A DNA stretch of 64,000 nucleotides, taken from assembly GCF_900236475.1 (NCBI RefSeq), contig NZ_LT963352.1, forward strand, positions 3,534,001 to 3,598,000, written 5' to 3'. Below are positions 42,155 through 50,089 of the stretch, in pieces. This DNA comes from Streptomyces chartreusis NRRL 3882 (GTDB lineage: Bacteria; Actinomycetota; Actinomycetes; Streptomycetales; Streptomycetaceae). Under the pieces are notes generated by a model. That model made no database searches and was not told where the DNA came from. It saw only the letters and a program-made list of their open reading frames with translations. Position 1 is the first letter of the stretch. Every line of letters starts with the position of its first letter. The translations under genes and the position numbers were made by a program.

Positions 42155-42270
42155 GGGAGCGTGAGCCCTCTTCCGGAATCTGGGTTAACGGCACTGCGCC
42201 CCGGGCGCCCGGCTTCTTGGTGATCGCGGGGGGCCAGGGGCGCAGCTCAAAGCAATGTGCTTGGGGTGAA

Positions 42271-42576
42271 TTACTTCTCGACGATCGCGAGGACGTCGCG
42301 AGCCGAGAGGACGAGGTACTCCTCGCCGTTGTACTTCACCTCGGTGCCGCCGTACTTGCTGTAGAGCACGACGTCGCCGACGGAGACGTCGAGCGGAAGA
42401 CGGTTACCGTCCTCGAAGCGGCCCGGGCCGACGGCCAGGACGACGCCCTCCTGGGGCTTCTCCTTGGCGGTGTCCGGAATGACCAGGCCCGAGGCCGTGG
42501 TCTGCTCCGCGTCCAGCGGCTGGACCACGATGCGGTCCTCGAGCGGCTTGATGGCAACCTTGCTGGCGGTCGTCAC
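42271..42576 (-). CDS. groES: Co-chaperonin GroES
   Basis: 101 residues and complete. IKPLEDRIVVQPLDAEQTTA, then SGLVIPDTAKEKPQEG, is the mobile loop that docks on GroEL. The C-terminal VLYSKYGGTEVKYNGEEYLV forms the barrel. The GTG at 42576 follows GGAGG at seven nt. Transcribed from the promoter with two CIRCE operators at 42676-42749. Confidence 0.97.
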   Translation of the reverse strand: MTTASKVAIKPLEDRIVVQPLDAEQTTASGLVIPDTAKEKPQEGVVLAVGPGRFEDGNRLPLDVSVGDVVLYSKYGGTEVKYNGEEYLVLSARDVLAIVEK

Positions 42577-42675
42577 GATCCGACCTCCCCCTTCGGAGAT
42601 CTCACGGGGTTAACTGTCTGAGGTGGCGACCAGGTGGATCCGTCGTCGCGGGTGCCGGACCTGCCCGTCGCTGTG

Positions 42676-42702
42676 TTGGCACTCTCCATTGGGGAGTGCC
42701 AG
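42676..42702. promoter_or_regulatory. CIRCE operator, promoter-distal
   Basis: TTGGCACTC-N9-GAGTGCCAG, matching the HrcA consensus TTAGCACTC-N9-GAGTGCTAA. It lies downstream of the -10 box of the groES promoter. Confidence 0.95.
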
Positions 42703-42709
42703 AGCCGAG

Positions 42710-42737
42710 ACTATGACTGCGATTAGCACTCGGTCAA
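42710..42737 (-). promoter_or_regulatory. groES-groEL1 promoter
   Basis: On the minus strand TTGACC (42737-42732) and CATAGT (42715-42710) are separated by 16 nt. The -35 box overlaps the spacer of the upstream CIRCE element. The predicted leader is about 125 nt. Confidence 0.75.
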
Positions 42738-42749
42738 GCGGAGTGCCAA
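42723..42749. promoter_or_regulatory. CIRCE operator overlapping the -35 box
   Basis: TTAGCACTC-N9-GAGTGCCAA, nearly perfect consensus. HrcA binding here would cover the promoter. Two CIRCE copies are usual for Streptomyces groES operons. Confidence 0.95.
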
Positions 42750-42779
42750 TTGCCGGGCGGCGCGTCGGCCAGGTGCTCT

Positions 42780-43517
42780 CTACAGGTGGTCCTCCAGTCG
42801 CCCGACCCGCAGCCCTCGCGCCTCGATCTCCAGCAGCAGTCGCACGGTCCGTTCCGTCAGGGTCAGGGACGTGGGCTCGCCCGACGGTACGGAGACGATG
42901 TCACCGGGACGCAGGCCGGGCTTGCCACGGGTGTAGGTCAGGTCGCCGTCGGGGCCCAGGGACGCCCGCCAGAGGACGACTGCCCGGATGCCGCAGTCGG
43001 CGGCGGCCCGCAGGGTCGTCGTGTCGTACGTGCCGTAGGGCGGGCGGAAGAGGCGGGGGCGGATGCCGAAGCGGGAGCGGAGTTTGAACTGCTGGCCGCA
43101 GATCTCGGCACGCTGGCCGGCGTAGGGCAGGCCGCGCAGGGCGGGGTGGTCGAGGGTGTGGTTCTGGATGGACGCGCCGACCGCGCGGAGCCGGGCGAAG
43201 TGGCCGTAACCCGGCCCCACGACGCTGTCCGTGAGGAACATGCTGACCGGAAGCCGCCGTTCGCGGACGAGGCCGACGAAGCGGGGGTCGCGCTCGGCGC
43301 CGTCGTCGTAGGTCAGGAAGACCACCCGGTCGCGGGTGCGGACGTGGTCCACGACGGGCGGGAGGCCGCCCCGGTCCGGCCCGCGGGCGTCGCTCGACGC
43401 GTGCGTCGGGGGCCGGCCCCGGGCCTCCGCGCCCGCGCGCTCCCCCACGGTCCCGGCGCAGCCGGCCAGCAGGATCGCTCCCGCGCACACCACCGCGGCC
43501 GGCGACCGCCGCCTCAC
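42780..43517 (-). CDS. Polysaccharide deacetylase lipoprotein, second copy
   Basis: 245 residues with an N-terminal lipoprotein signal (SPAAVVCAGAILLAGC). NodB-type motifs are LTYDDGAERD (the D-D pair), NHTLDHPAL (H-x-x-x-H metal site) and RPPYGTYD. The catalytic domain is compact. It would de-N-acetylate a polysaccharide or peptidoglycan outside the cell. The GTG start overlaps the stop codon of the preceding homologous gene (GTGA), indicating translational coupling and a tandem duplication. Both proteins end G-R-L-E-D-[H/Y]-L. Confidence 0.88.
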   Translation of the reverse strand: MRRRSPAAVVCAGAILLAGCAGTVGERAGAEARGRPPTHASSDARGPDRGGLPPVVDHVRTRDRVVFLTYDDGAERDPRFVGLVRERRLPVSMFLTDSVVGPGYGHFARLRAVGASIQNHTLDHPALRGLPYAGQRAEICGQQFKLRSRFGIRPRLFRPPYGTYDTTTLRAAADCGIRAVVLWRASLGPDGDLTYTRGKPGLRPGDIVSVPSGEPTSLTLTERTVRLLLEIEARGLRVGRLEDHL

Positions 43518-44437
43518 AGGTAGTCCTCCAGCCGGCCCACCGCGTACCCCTCGGCCGTGACCTTGTTCAGGAAGCGGCGGATCATGTCGGGCATCGTGCC
43601 CTGCCACTGGGCACGGCCGCGGAAGTGGGTGAGGACGATGTCGCCCGGGCGGAGTCTGTTGTCGCCCTCGCGGTACTCCCAGTGGTCGGCGAAGACCTCC
43701 TCGTTCCAGAGGGGGACGTACTCGATGCCGCAGGCCTTGGCGGCGCGCAGGGTCGCCCTGTCGTAGCTGCCGAAGGGCGGGCGGAAGAGGGTCGGGCGCT
43801 TGCCGTAGCGCCTCTCGAGGAGGCGCTGCATGCCGCAGATCTCGCGCTTCTGCGTGCGGTACGGCAGGCCCCGCATGTAGCGGTGGCGGAGGGTGTGGTT
43901 GTTCAGGGCCACGCCCAGGCCCTGCATCCTCTCGAAGTAGCGGTAGTCGTCCTTGATCAGGTAGCCGCTGAGGAAGGCGCTGTACGGGACCTTCAGGTCG
44001 CTCATCATCCGCAGGAACGCCCGGTCCTTCTCGACGCCGTCGTCGACGGTGAGGAAGACGACCTTGTCCCGGGTGGGGACGGTGGTGAAGACGGGCGGGA
44101 GGTTCAGCCTCCGGTGACCGTCCACCTCGAAGCCCTCGCGGGTCCTGATCCTCGGCTTCCTCGCGGGGGCCGACGGGGCGGTCAGCGGGACTGTCCGCAG
44201 CCCCCAGCGCTGCGCGGCGGCGACCCGGACGGCATGCGCGCCGCGCAGCTTGGAGGCGTAGGAGTCGAGCGCGCGGGCCGGGGGCGCGTCCAGGGGCTGC
44301 TGGCCGCCGGCCGCGGGGATCCGGCCGCTGTCGTCCTGCGCGCAACCCGACGCGATGGCGGCGAGGGTGAGTACGGCGAGGCCGATCCGCATGCCGCCAG
44401 ACGCCCGGCTTTTGTCATTTTGTACGACTACTCCCAT
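43514..44437 (-). CDS. Polysaccharide deacetylase lipoprotein, first copy
   Basis: 307 residues. The lipobox is in MRIGLAVLTLAAIASGC, preceded by an N-terminal extension if the ATG at 44437 (GAGGA nine nt upstream) is used; the ATG at 44392 is an alternative. A linker of about 60 residues precedes the NodB domain, with LTVDDGVEKD, NHTLRHRYM and RPPFGSYD. Paralogous to the gene that overlaps its 3' end. It is divergent from the methyltransferase gene. Confidence 0.88.
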   Translation of the reverse strand: MGVVVQNDKSRASGGMRIGLAVLTLAAIASGCAQDDSGRIPAAGGQQPLDAPPARALDSYASKLRGAHAVRVAAAQRWGLRTVPLTAPSAPARKPRIRTREGFEVDGHRRLNLPPVFTTVPTRDKVVFLTVDDGVEKDRAFLRMMSDLKVPYSAFLSGYLIKDDYRYFERMQGLGVALNNHTLRHRYMRGLPYRTQKREICGMQRLLERRYGKRPTLFRPPFGSYDRATLRAAKACGIEYVPLWNEEVFADHWEYREGDNRLRPGDIVLTHFRGRAQWQGTMPDMIRRFLNKVTAEGYAVGRLEDYL

Positions 44438-44527
44438 GATGCGGGATCCTCGCAGCCGGTCACCCCGGATCGGCCCCGACACCGCGACCGACGGCGCACC
44501 ATCCACCAGGTGGCCCACAATGATCCG

Positions 44528-45727
44528 GTGAACGACCTCGCCCTCCTCCTCACCCCCGAAGGCCGCGTCCTCCTCGACGAGGTGCGGGACACCGATCCGG
44601 CGCGGGAGCTGGCCGTCGCGACCCGGTTGCGCCGTGAGCACCCCGCCGAGCTGGTGTCGGCGGCGCTGGGCCAGGCACGGCTGCGGCAGCGGGCGGCGGT
44701 GAAGTTCGGGGCCGAGGACGCCGGCCGGATGTTCTTCACGCCGAACGGGGTCGAGCAGTCGACCCGGGCGAGCGTGGCGGCCCACCGCGCGCGGCGCATG
44801 GCCGAGTCGGGCGTGACCTCGGTCGCCGACCTGTGCTGCGGCATCGGCGGCGACGCGATCGCGCTGGCCCGGGCCGGGATCCGGGTCCTGGCCGTCGACC
44901 GGGACCCGGCGACGGCCGCGGCGGCGCGGGCGAACGCCGAGGCGCTGGGGCTGGCCGGCCTGATCGAGGTGCGGGAGGCGGATGTCACGGACGTGGACAC
45001 GGCCGGTTACGACGCCGTGTTCGTCGACCCGGCCAGGCGCGGCGGCCGGGGCCGGATCTTCGACCCGGAGGCGTACTCACCGCCCCTGTCCTGGGCGGTG
45101 TCCGCGGCCCGCCGCGCCCCTCGCGCCGCCGCGCTGAAGATCGCCCCCGGCATCCCGCACGAGGCGGTCCCCGAGGACGCCGAGGCCGAGTGGATCTCCG
45201 ACGGCGGCGACGTGAAGGAGGCGGTGCTGTGGTTCGGCACCGCGCCCGGGGCGGTACGGGCCACCCTGCTGCCGGGCCCCCGCACCCTGCTCTCCCGCGG
45301 CCTGCCCGACCCGGAGGTCCGCCCGCCCGGCCGTTACCTGTACGAGCCCGACGGCGCCGTCATCCGGGCCCACCTGGTCGCCGAGGTGGCCGACGAGGTC
45401 GGCGGCGGGCTCCTCGACGCGACCATCGCCTACGTCACGGCCGACGCCCTGCACCCGACCCCGTACGCCACGGCCTACGAGATCACCGACCACCTCCCGT
45501 TCAACGTCAAGAAGCTGAAGGCCCTGCTGCGGGAGCGGGAGGTCGGCAACCTCACGGTGAAGAAGCGCGGCTCGGCGGTCGAGCCGGAGGAACTCCGCAA
45601 GAAGGTCAAGCCCCAGGGCCGGCACGCGGCCACGGTGTTCCTGACGCGGGTGGCGGGAGCACCGGCGATGCTCATCGGGCACCCCGCCCAGGCAGGAGCC
45701 GTCAGCTCTGCTCCGCCGCCCGCCTGA
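44528..45727 (+). CDS. Class I SAM methyltransferase, THUMP-like
   Basis: 399 residues. After an N-terminal helical segment, the SAM-binding motif is VADLCCGIGGDAIALARAGI with acidic V-L-A-V-D-R-D. The substrate-site motif FVDPARRGGRG is of the D-P-A-R type found in THUMP-like RNA methyltransferases. The C-terminal part (PFNVKKLKALLREREVGNLT, then VKKRGSA) resembles the RNA-binding tail of that group. The target RNA is unknown. The GTG start has CACAAT six nt upstream, so it is probably leaderless. Its end overlaps the convergent sigma gene by 26 bp. Confidence 0.83.
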   Translation: MNDLALLLTPEGRVLLDEVRDTDPARELAVATRLRREHPAELVSAALGQARLRQRAAVKFGAEDAGRMFFTPNGVEQSTRASVAAHRARRMAESGVTSVADLCCGIGGDAIALARAGIRVLAVDRDPATAAAARANAEALGLAGLIEVREADVTDVDTAGYDAVFVDPARRGGRGRIFDPEAYSPPLSWAVSAARRAPRAAALKIAPGIPHEAVPEDAEAEWISDGGDVKEAVLWFGTAPGAVRATLLPGPRTLLSRGLPDPEVRPPGRYLYEPDGAVIRAHLVAEVADEVGGGLLDATIAYVTADALHPTPYATAYEITDHLPFNVKKLKALLREREVGNLTVKKRGSAVEPEELRKKVKPQGRHAATVFLTRVAGAPAMLIGHPAQAGAVSSAPPPA

Positions 45728-46982
45728 GCAGCAGGTGCCTTTCCCGCTCGTTCCGCGTCAGCGACGCCGCCCGTTCGAACTCCGCCCGGGCCTCCGTCGT
45801 GCGGCCGAGGCGGGACAGCAGGTCGGCCCGGACGCTGGGCAGCAGGTGGTAGTCCCGCAGGGCGGGGTCGTCCGTCAGGGCGTCGACGACGGCCAGGGCG
45901 GGGCCGGGGCCCTCGGCCATCGAGACGGCCACCGCGCGGTTCAGTTCCACCACCGGGGACGGGGTACGGGCGGCCAGGAGGCCGTACAGGATGGCGATGC
46001 GGGGCCAGTCGGTCTCCTCGTACGTGTACGCGTGCGCGTGGCAGGCGGCGATGGCGGCCTGGAGGAGGTACGGGCCCGGGGCGCCGGAGGAGATGGCCTC
46101 GGCCCTGCCCAGCGCGGCGACGCCGCGCGCGATGAGCATGCGGTTCCAGCGGGCGCGGTTCTGGTCCTTGAGGAGGACCGGTTCGCCGGAGGGACCCGTG
46201 CGCGCCGCCGTGCGGGACGCCTGGAACTCCAGGAACGCGGTCAGGCCGTGCACCTCGGATTCCTTCGGCATGAGGCCCGAGAGCACACGGGCCAGGCGCA
46301 GGGCGTCCTCGCACAGGGACGGGCGGAGCCAGTCGTCGCCGGCCGTGGCGGCGTACCCCTCGTTGAAGACGAGGTAGATGACGTCCAGGACCGAGCCGAG
46401 GCGGGCCTCGCGGTCGGGGCCGTAGGGCACCTCGAAGGCGATGTTGCGCGTCGCCAGGGTGCGTTTGGCGCGGACGATGCGTTGCGCGACGGTCGGCTCG
46501 GGGACCAGGAACGCGCGGGCGATCTCGGCCGTGGTGAGGCCCCCGACGAGGCGCAGGGTGAGGGCGGTGCGGGCCTCGGTGGACAGGACCGGGTGGCAGG
46601 CGGTGAAGACCAGGCGGAGCAGGTCGTCGTCGATGTCGTCCGGGTCGGCGGGCTCCTCCGGGGGAGACACCGCCGACAGGTCCCGGCCGATCTCCGCCAG
46701 CTTGCGGGCGTAGTTCTCACGGCGGCGGACCAGGTCGACGGCGCGGTTGCGGGCGGTGGCCATGAGCCAGGCGCCCGGGTTGTCGGGCACCCCGTCCCGC
46801 GGCCACTGCTCCAGCGCGGCGACCAGCGCGTCCTGCGCGAGTTCCTCGGCGATGCCGACGTCCCGGACGACCCGGGTGACGCCGGCGATGATGCGGGGCG
46901 ACTCGATGCGGAAGACCGTTTCGATGGCCTCGGCGGTCCGGTCGGGCCGGGGCGCCGGGGAGGCGGTGGGCTGCGGGGTCAC
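45702..46982 (-). CDS. ECF42-type RNA polymerase sigma factor
   Basis: 426 residues. Sigma region 2 (IIAGVTRVVRDVGIAEELAQ, then DALVAALEQWP) and region 4 (LRLVGGLTTAEIARAFLVPE, then PTVAQRIVRAKRTL) are followed by a long C-terminal extension (about 200-426) of helical TPR-like sequence (WPRIAILYGLLAARTPSPVV, then ELNRAVAVSM). This extension and the adjacent DGPF protein define the ECF42 group, in which the extension is needed for activity and no anti-sigma is used. The GTG start has a modest Shine-Dalgarno sequence (GGTGGG). It lies 47 bp after the DGPF gene in the same operon. Confidence 0.9.
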   Translation of the reverse strand: MTPQPTASPAPRPDRTAEAIETVFRIESPRIIAGVTRVVRDVGIAEELAQDALVAALEQWPRDGVPDNPGAWLMATARNRAVDLVRRRENYARKLAEIGRDLSAVSPPEEPADPDDIDDDLLRLVFTACHPVLSTEARTALTLRLVGGLTTAEIARAFLVPEPTVAQRIVRAKRTLATRNIAFEVPYGPDREARLGSVLDVIYLVFNEGYAATAGDDWLRPSLCEDALRLARVLSGLMPKESEVHGLTAFLEFQASRTAARTGPSGEPVLLKDQNRARWNRMLIARGVAALGRAEAISSGAPGPYLLQAAIAACHAHAYTYEETDWPRIAILYGLLAARTPSPVVELNRAVAVSMAEGPGPALAVVDALTDDPALRDYHLLPSVRADLLSRLGRTTEARAEFERAASLTRNERERHLLLRRAAEQS

Positions 46983-47029
46983 AACCCACCATCAGACACC
47001 CCTGGCGCCGCCCGGCCAAGGAGGACCGG

Positions 47030-47386
47030 TCAGCCCTCGGCGATCTGCCGGACCTCGGCGGTGATCGTCCAGTAGTCCTCGTGCAGGGACAGGAACCGCT
47101 TGGTCCACTCGATCGCCTCGGCCTTGTCCTTGCACTGGCTGATCGAGTAGCCGCCGATGACCTCCTTGGACTCGGTGAACGGCCCGTCGGTGACGGACAG
47201 CCGCCCGCCGTCCCAGGTCACCCTGGTGCCGTCCGAGGTCGGGGTGAGACCGGCCGTGTCGAGCATGACCCCGGCCTTGGTGATCTCCTCCAGGAGCTTG
47301 CCCATCCGCTCCTGGAGTTCGGGACTCGGACCCTCGGCGGGGGCGTTCTTCTCGTCGATGCGGATCAGGGTGAGAAAGCGCGGCAT
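47030..47386 (-). CDS. DGPF-type YciI-family protein, ECF42 partner
   Basis: 118 residues. A YciI-like dimeric alpha-beta barrel with the name-giving motif in LSVTDGPFTESKEVIGGYS. Proteins of this type are the conserved neighbours and main targets of ECF42 sigma factors; their reaction is unknown. GAGGAG five nt before the ATG supports the start. Upstream is a TGTCGA-N17-CGAC element matching the ECF42 promoter, so the operon is probably autoregulated. Confidence 0.9.
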   Translation of the reverse strand: MPRFLTLIRIDEKNAPAEGPSPELQERMGKLLEEITKAGVMLDTAGLTPTSDGTRVTWDGGRLSVTDGPFTESKEVIGGYSISQCKDKAEAIEWTKRFLSLHEDYWTITAEVRQIAEG

Positions 47387-47439
47387 GGTGACTCCTCGGG
47401 ACTCTGCGGAGCGAGGTCCTTCCTCGCTCTCACCCCTGC

Positions 47440-47466
47440 GTCGATCGGGAGACCTCCGGATCGACA
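47440..47466 (-). promoter_or_regulatory. ECF42-type promoter
   Basis: On the minus strand TGTCGA (47466-47461) and CGAC (47443-47440) are separated by 17 nt, matching the -35 TGTCGA and -10 CG(A/T)C reported for ECF42 targets. It is 54 nt upstream of the DGPF start codon. Confidence 0.75.
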
Positions 47467-47516
47467 CGCTCCCGGTCTTTTTCTCCGGGAACTTTCCCGG
47501 AGCGCGTTTGCGCAGG

Positions 47517-48560
47517 TCAGCGCAGTGACTCCCACAGCTTCCGGGCCTTCGGCTCCTCGGCCACCACCCGGTTGGGATCCGACGGCGCCCGCACCACCGG
47601 CATCGTCACCGTCCGCACCTCGCTCGCCGACAGGCCCTTCAGGCTCTGCCCCAGCCGGGTCAGCTCGCCGAGGGAGTCCAGGCCGGTGTCGGTGGTGAGG
47701 CCGGCGGTCACGGCGTCCGCGACGCGGTACAGCTTCGCCGGGTCGGTGAGCAGGTCCTGCGCGGCGATCTGTTGCAGCAGTGCCTTCACCAGCTTCTGCT
47801 GGAGGCCGATGCGGCCCAGGTCGCTGCCGTCGCCTATGCCGTGCCGGGTGCGGGCCAGGGCGAGGGCCTGCGTGCCGTCCAGGTGATGGGTGCCCGCCTT
47901 CAGGTGCAGATGGCTGTAGTCGTCGGCAATGTCCTCGTCCGTGGCGACGGTGACGCCGCCGAGCGCGTCCACGAGCTTCGCGAAGCCGGAGAAGTCGATC
48001 TCGACGTAGTGGTCCATGCGGACGCCGGTCATCGACTCGACCGTCTTCACCGCACAGGCCGGACCGCCCACCGCGTACGCGTCGTTGAACATGGAGTCGT
48101 ACGCGACACCGGTCGTCCCGCCGGACGGCCTCGGGCAGGAGGGGCGGGTGACCAGGGTGTCGCGCGGGATGCTCACCACCGTCGCGCTGGTGCGCCCGGC
48201 GTCGAGGTGGACGACCATCGCCGTGTCGGAGCGGGCACCTGAGCTGTCGCCGCCGCCGAGCCTCTGGTTCTCCTCGCCGCTGCGCGAGTCGGAACCGAGG
48301 ACCAGGATGTTGAGGGCCTCGCTGGGCAGGGCCGATGCGGAAGGAGACGGCGTGACCACCGGCTTCGGCGGGCGGTTGTCGCCCAGCGCGTTGTTGATGT
48401 CGACGCTCTTGATGTTGTCGTTGAGATGCCAGTAGGCCCAGCCCGCCGAGCCGATGCCGAGCACCAGCGCGCCCGCCAGGGCGAGGCCGGCGATCCGCAG
48501 CGCTCTCGACCGCCGGCCCACGGCTCTGCCCTCGTCCCCGTTCCCGTCACGTCCCGTCAC
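47517..48560 (-). CDS. LytR-CpsA-Psr (LCP) family protein
   Basis: 347 residues. A short cytoplasmic N-terminus and one membrane helix (IAGLALAGALVLGIGSAGWA) precede the external LCP domain (about 80-347). Typical elements are NILVLGSDSR, RSDTAMVVHLD, SIPRDTLV and LARTRHGIGDGSDLGRIGLQ. LCP enzymes attach wall teichoic acids or other glycopolymers to peptidoglycan. The GTG start lacks a Shine-Dalgarno sequence but has TTACGT eight nt upstream, suggesting a leaderless mRNA. Confidence 0.92.
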   Translation of the reverse strand: MTGRDGNGDEGRAVGRRSRALRIAGLALAGALVLGIGSAGWAYWHLNDNIKSVDINNALGDNRPPKPVVTPSPSASALPSEALNILVLGSDSRSGEENQRLGGGDSSGARSDTAMVVHLDAGRTSATVVSIPRDTLVTRPSCPRPSGGTTGVAYDSMFNDAYAVGGPACAVKTVESMTGVRMDHYVEIDFSGFAKLVDALGGVTVATDEDIADDYSHLHLKAGTHHLDGTQALALARTRHGIGDGSDLGRIGLQQKLVKALLQQIAAQDLLTDPAKLYRVADAVTAGLTTDTGLDSLGELTRLGQSLKGLSASEVRTVTMPVVRAPSDPNRVVAEEPKARKLWESLR

Positions 48561-48644
48561 GGGCAGGAACGTAAGTCCGAATTATTACGAGCAGGGCCCC
48601 CCGGGCGATTTTCTTCGGAAATTCTCAGACTTCTCGGTCCGCCC

Positions 48645-49997
48645 TCACCCCAGGGTCACCACGGGCACCGGGTTGCTCCCGCTCCACGAGCCGTTGAAGC
48701 CGAACGTGACCGAACCGCCGTCCGGCACCGACCCGTTGTACGAGGCGTTCGCGCAACTGACCGCCGCACCCGACTGCGTGCAGCTCGCGTTCCAGGCCTG
48801 CGTGATCCGCTGCCCGGCGCCGAACGTCCAGTTCGCCTTCCACGACGACAGCGAGGCGCCCGAGCAGGCGATCCGCACCTGGCCCGTGTAGCCCGTGCTC
48901 CACTGACTGGTGACGCTGTACGTCGCCGAGCAGGCGCCCGTCGGCGGCGTGGTCGTCGTCCCGCCGAGGGCCTGCGCGATGGCGTGGTACGCCGGTTTCG
49001 GCCGGTAGTTCTCGTCGTACGGGGTCGCCGCGCCCTGGCCGGGGAAGGTGTCCGGGATCCAGGAGTCGGAGTCGGTGAAGCCCCAGACGGTGACACCGGT
49101 ACAGCGCGCGACCGCCACGCAGGCGTTCATGACCGCCTTGTAGTCGGCGGCCTGCTGGGTCAGCTTCGCCTGCGTCGCCGGCAGCTGCATCCGGATGTCC
49201 AGCTCCGTGATCGCCACGTCGACGCCCAGGTCGGCGAAGCGCTGGATGTTCTGCTGCATCGTCGAGGGCACCTGACCGACGATGAGATGGGCCTGGAGCC
49301 CGACCCCGTCGATCGGAACTCCGCGCTCCTTCAGCGACTTGACCAGGTTGTAGAGAGCCGTGCTCTTCGCGTTGACGCCCTCCACGTTGTAGTCGTTGAT
49401 GTACAGCTTGGCGCCCGGGTCGGCGGCCCGGGCCCAGGTGAGGGCCTGTGCGATGTAGTCCTGGCCGAGGGTGTCGTGGAAGAGGGTCGGGCGGTAGGTG
49501 CCGTCCTCGTTGAAGGGCTCGTTCACCACGTCCCAGGCGGCCAGCCGGCCCTTGTAGCGGCCGACCTCGGTGGCGATGTGATCCCGGACGATGGCGCTGA
49601 GCTGGTCCCGGGTCCAGTTGCCGTTCGTCAGCCAGCCCGGGTTCTGCTGGTGCCACAGCAGGGTGTGGCCGCGCACCTGCTGGTCGTGGGCCTCGGCGAA
49701 GTCCACGATCTGGTCGGCCTCGGCCCAGTTGTAGCTGCCCCGGCTCGGCTCGACGGAGCCCCACTTCATGGCGTTGCCGGGGGTGAGCCAGTTGAACTCG
49801 CGTCCGGCGATCTCGCCGTAGGTGCCGGTGAGCTTCGAGCCGGTGACCGCCGTGCCCATGACCTTGCCCTTGGCCTCGGCCAGGTCGCGCAGCGGGGAGT
49901 CGGCGGCGTGCGACGCGGGGGCCGCGGCCAGCAGGGAGCCGGCCGCGACGACACCGGCCAGCAGGGATGTGAGTAAGCCCGATCTCAGCGATCTCAT
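48645..49997 (-). CDS. Endo-1,4-beta-xylanase, GH10 with CBM2
   Basis: 450 residues, secreted. The signal peptide is SLRSGLLTSLLAGVVAAGSL, ending near ASHA. The GH10 barrel (about 35-335) has the acid/base E160 in WDVVNEPF and the nucleophile E265 in ITELDIRM. A short Thr/Pro linker leads to a C-terminal family 2 carbohydrate-binding module (about 350-450), starting CSATYSVTSQWSTGYTGQV and containing exposed Trp residues. It cleaves xylan internally. GGAGG eight nt before the ATG supports the start. A palindromic operator lies 22 bp upstream, and the LacI regulator gene follows it. Confidence 0.95.
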   Translation of the reverse strand: MRSLRSGLLTSLLAGVVAAGSLLAAAPASHAADSPLRDLAEAKGKVMGTAVTGSKLTGTYGEIAGREFNWLTPGNAMKWGSVEPSRGSYNWAEADQIVDFAEAHDQQVRGHTLLWHQQNPGWLTNGNWTRDQLSAIVRDHIATEVGRYKGRLAAWDVVNEPFNEDGTYRPTLFHDTLGQDYIAQALTWARAADPGAKLYINDYNVEGVNAKSTALYNLVKSLKERGVPIDGVGLQAHLIVGQVPSTMQQNIQRFADLGVDVAITELDIRMQLPATQAKLTQQAADYKAVMNACVAVARCTGVTVWGFTDSDSWIPDTFPGQGAATPYDENYRPKPAYHAIAQALGGTTTTPPTGACSATYSVTSQWSTGYTGQVRIACSGASLSSWKANWTFGAGQRITQAWNASCTQSGAAVSCANASYNGSVPDGGSVTFGFNGSWSGSNPVPVVTLG

Positions 49998-50018
49998 TGC
50001 GGGTGCCTCCGAAAGTTT

Positions 50019-50032
50019 CGGTTGTGCAACCG
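50019..50032. promoter_or_regulatory. Candidate LacI-family operator upstream of the xylanase
   Basis: CGGTTG-TG-CAACCG, a near-perfect palindrome extended on both sides by T/A (TTTCGGTTGTGCAACCGATT). Its position 22 bp before the xylanase ATG and beside a LacI-type gene fits substrate-induced repression. Confidence 0.65.
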
Positions 50033-50089
50033 ATTGGCTTCGGTGCAGTGTGGAGGCGCCCGGAACACCCGTCAATACAGCCCCAACGG

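Noticed and set aside
42780..44345. 521-residue frame joining the second deacetylase with upstream sequence
   Set aside because: The upstream half is the wrong frame of the first deacetylase; the lipoprotein signal and GTGA overlap fix the start at 43517.
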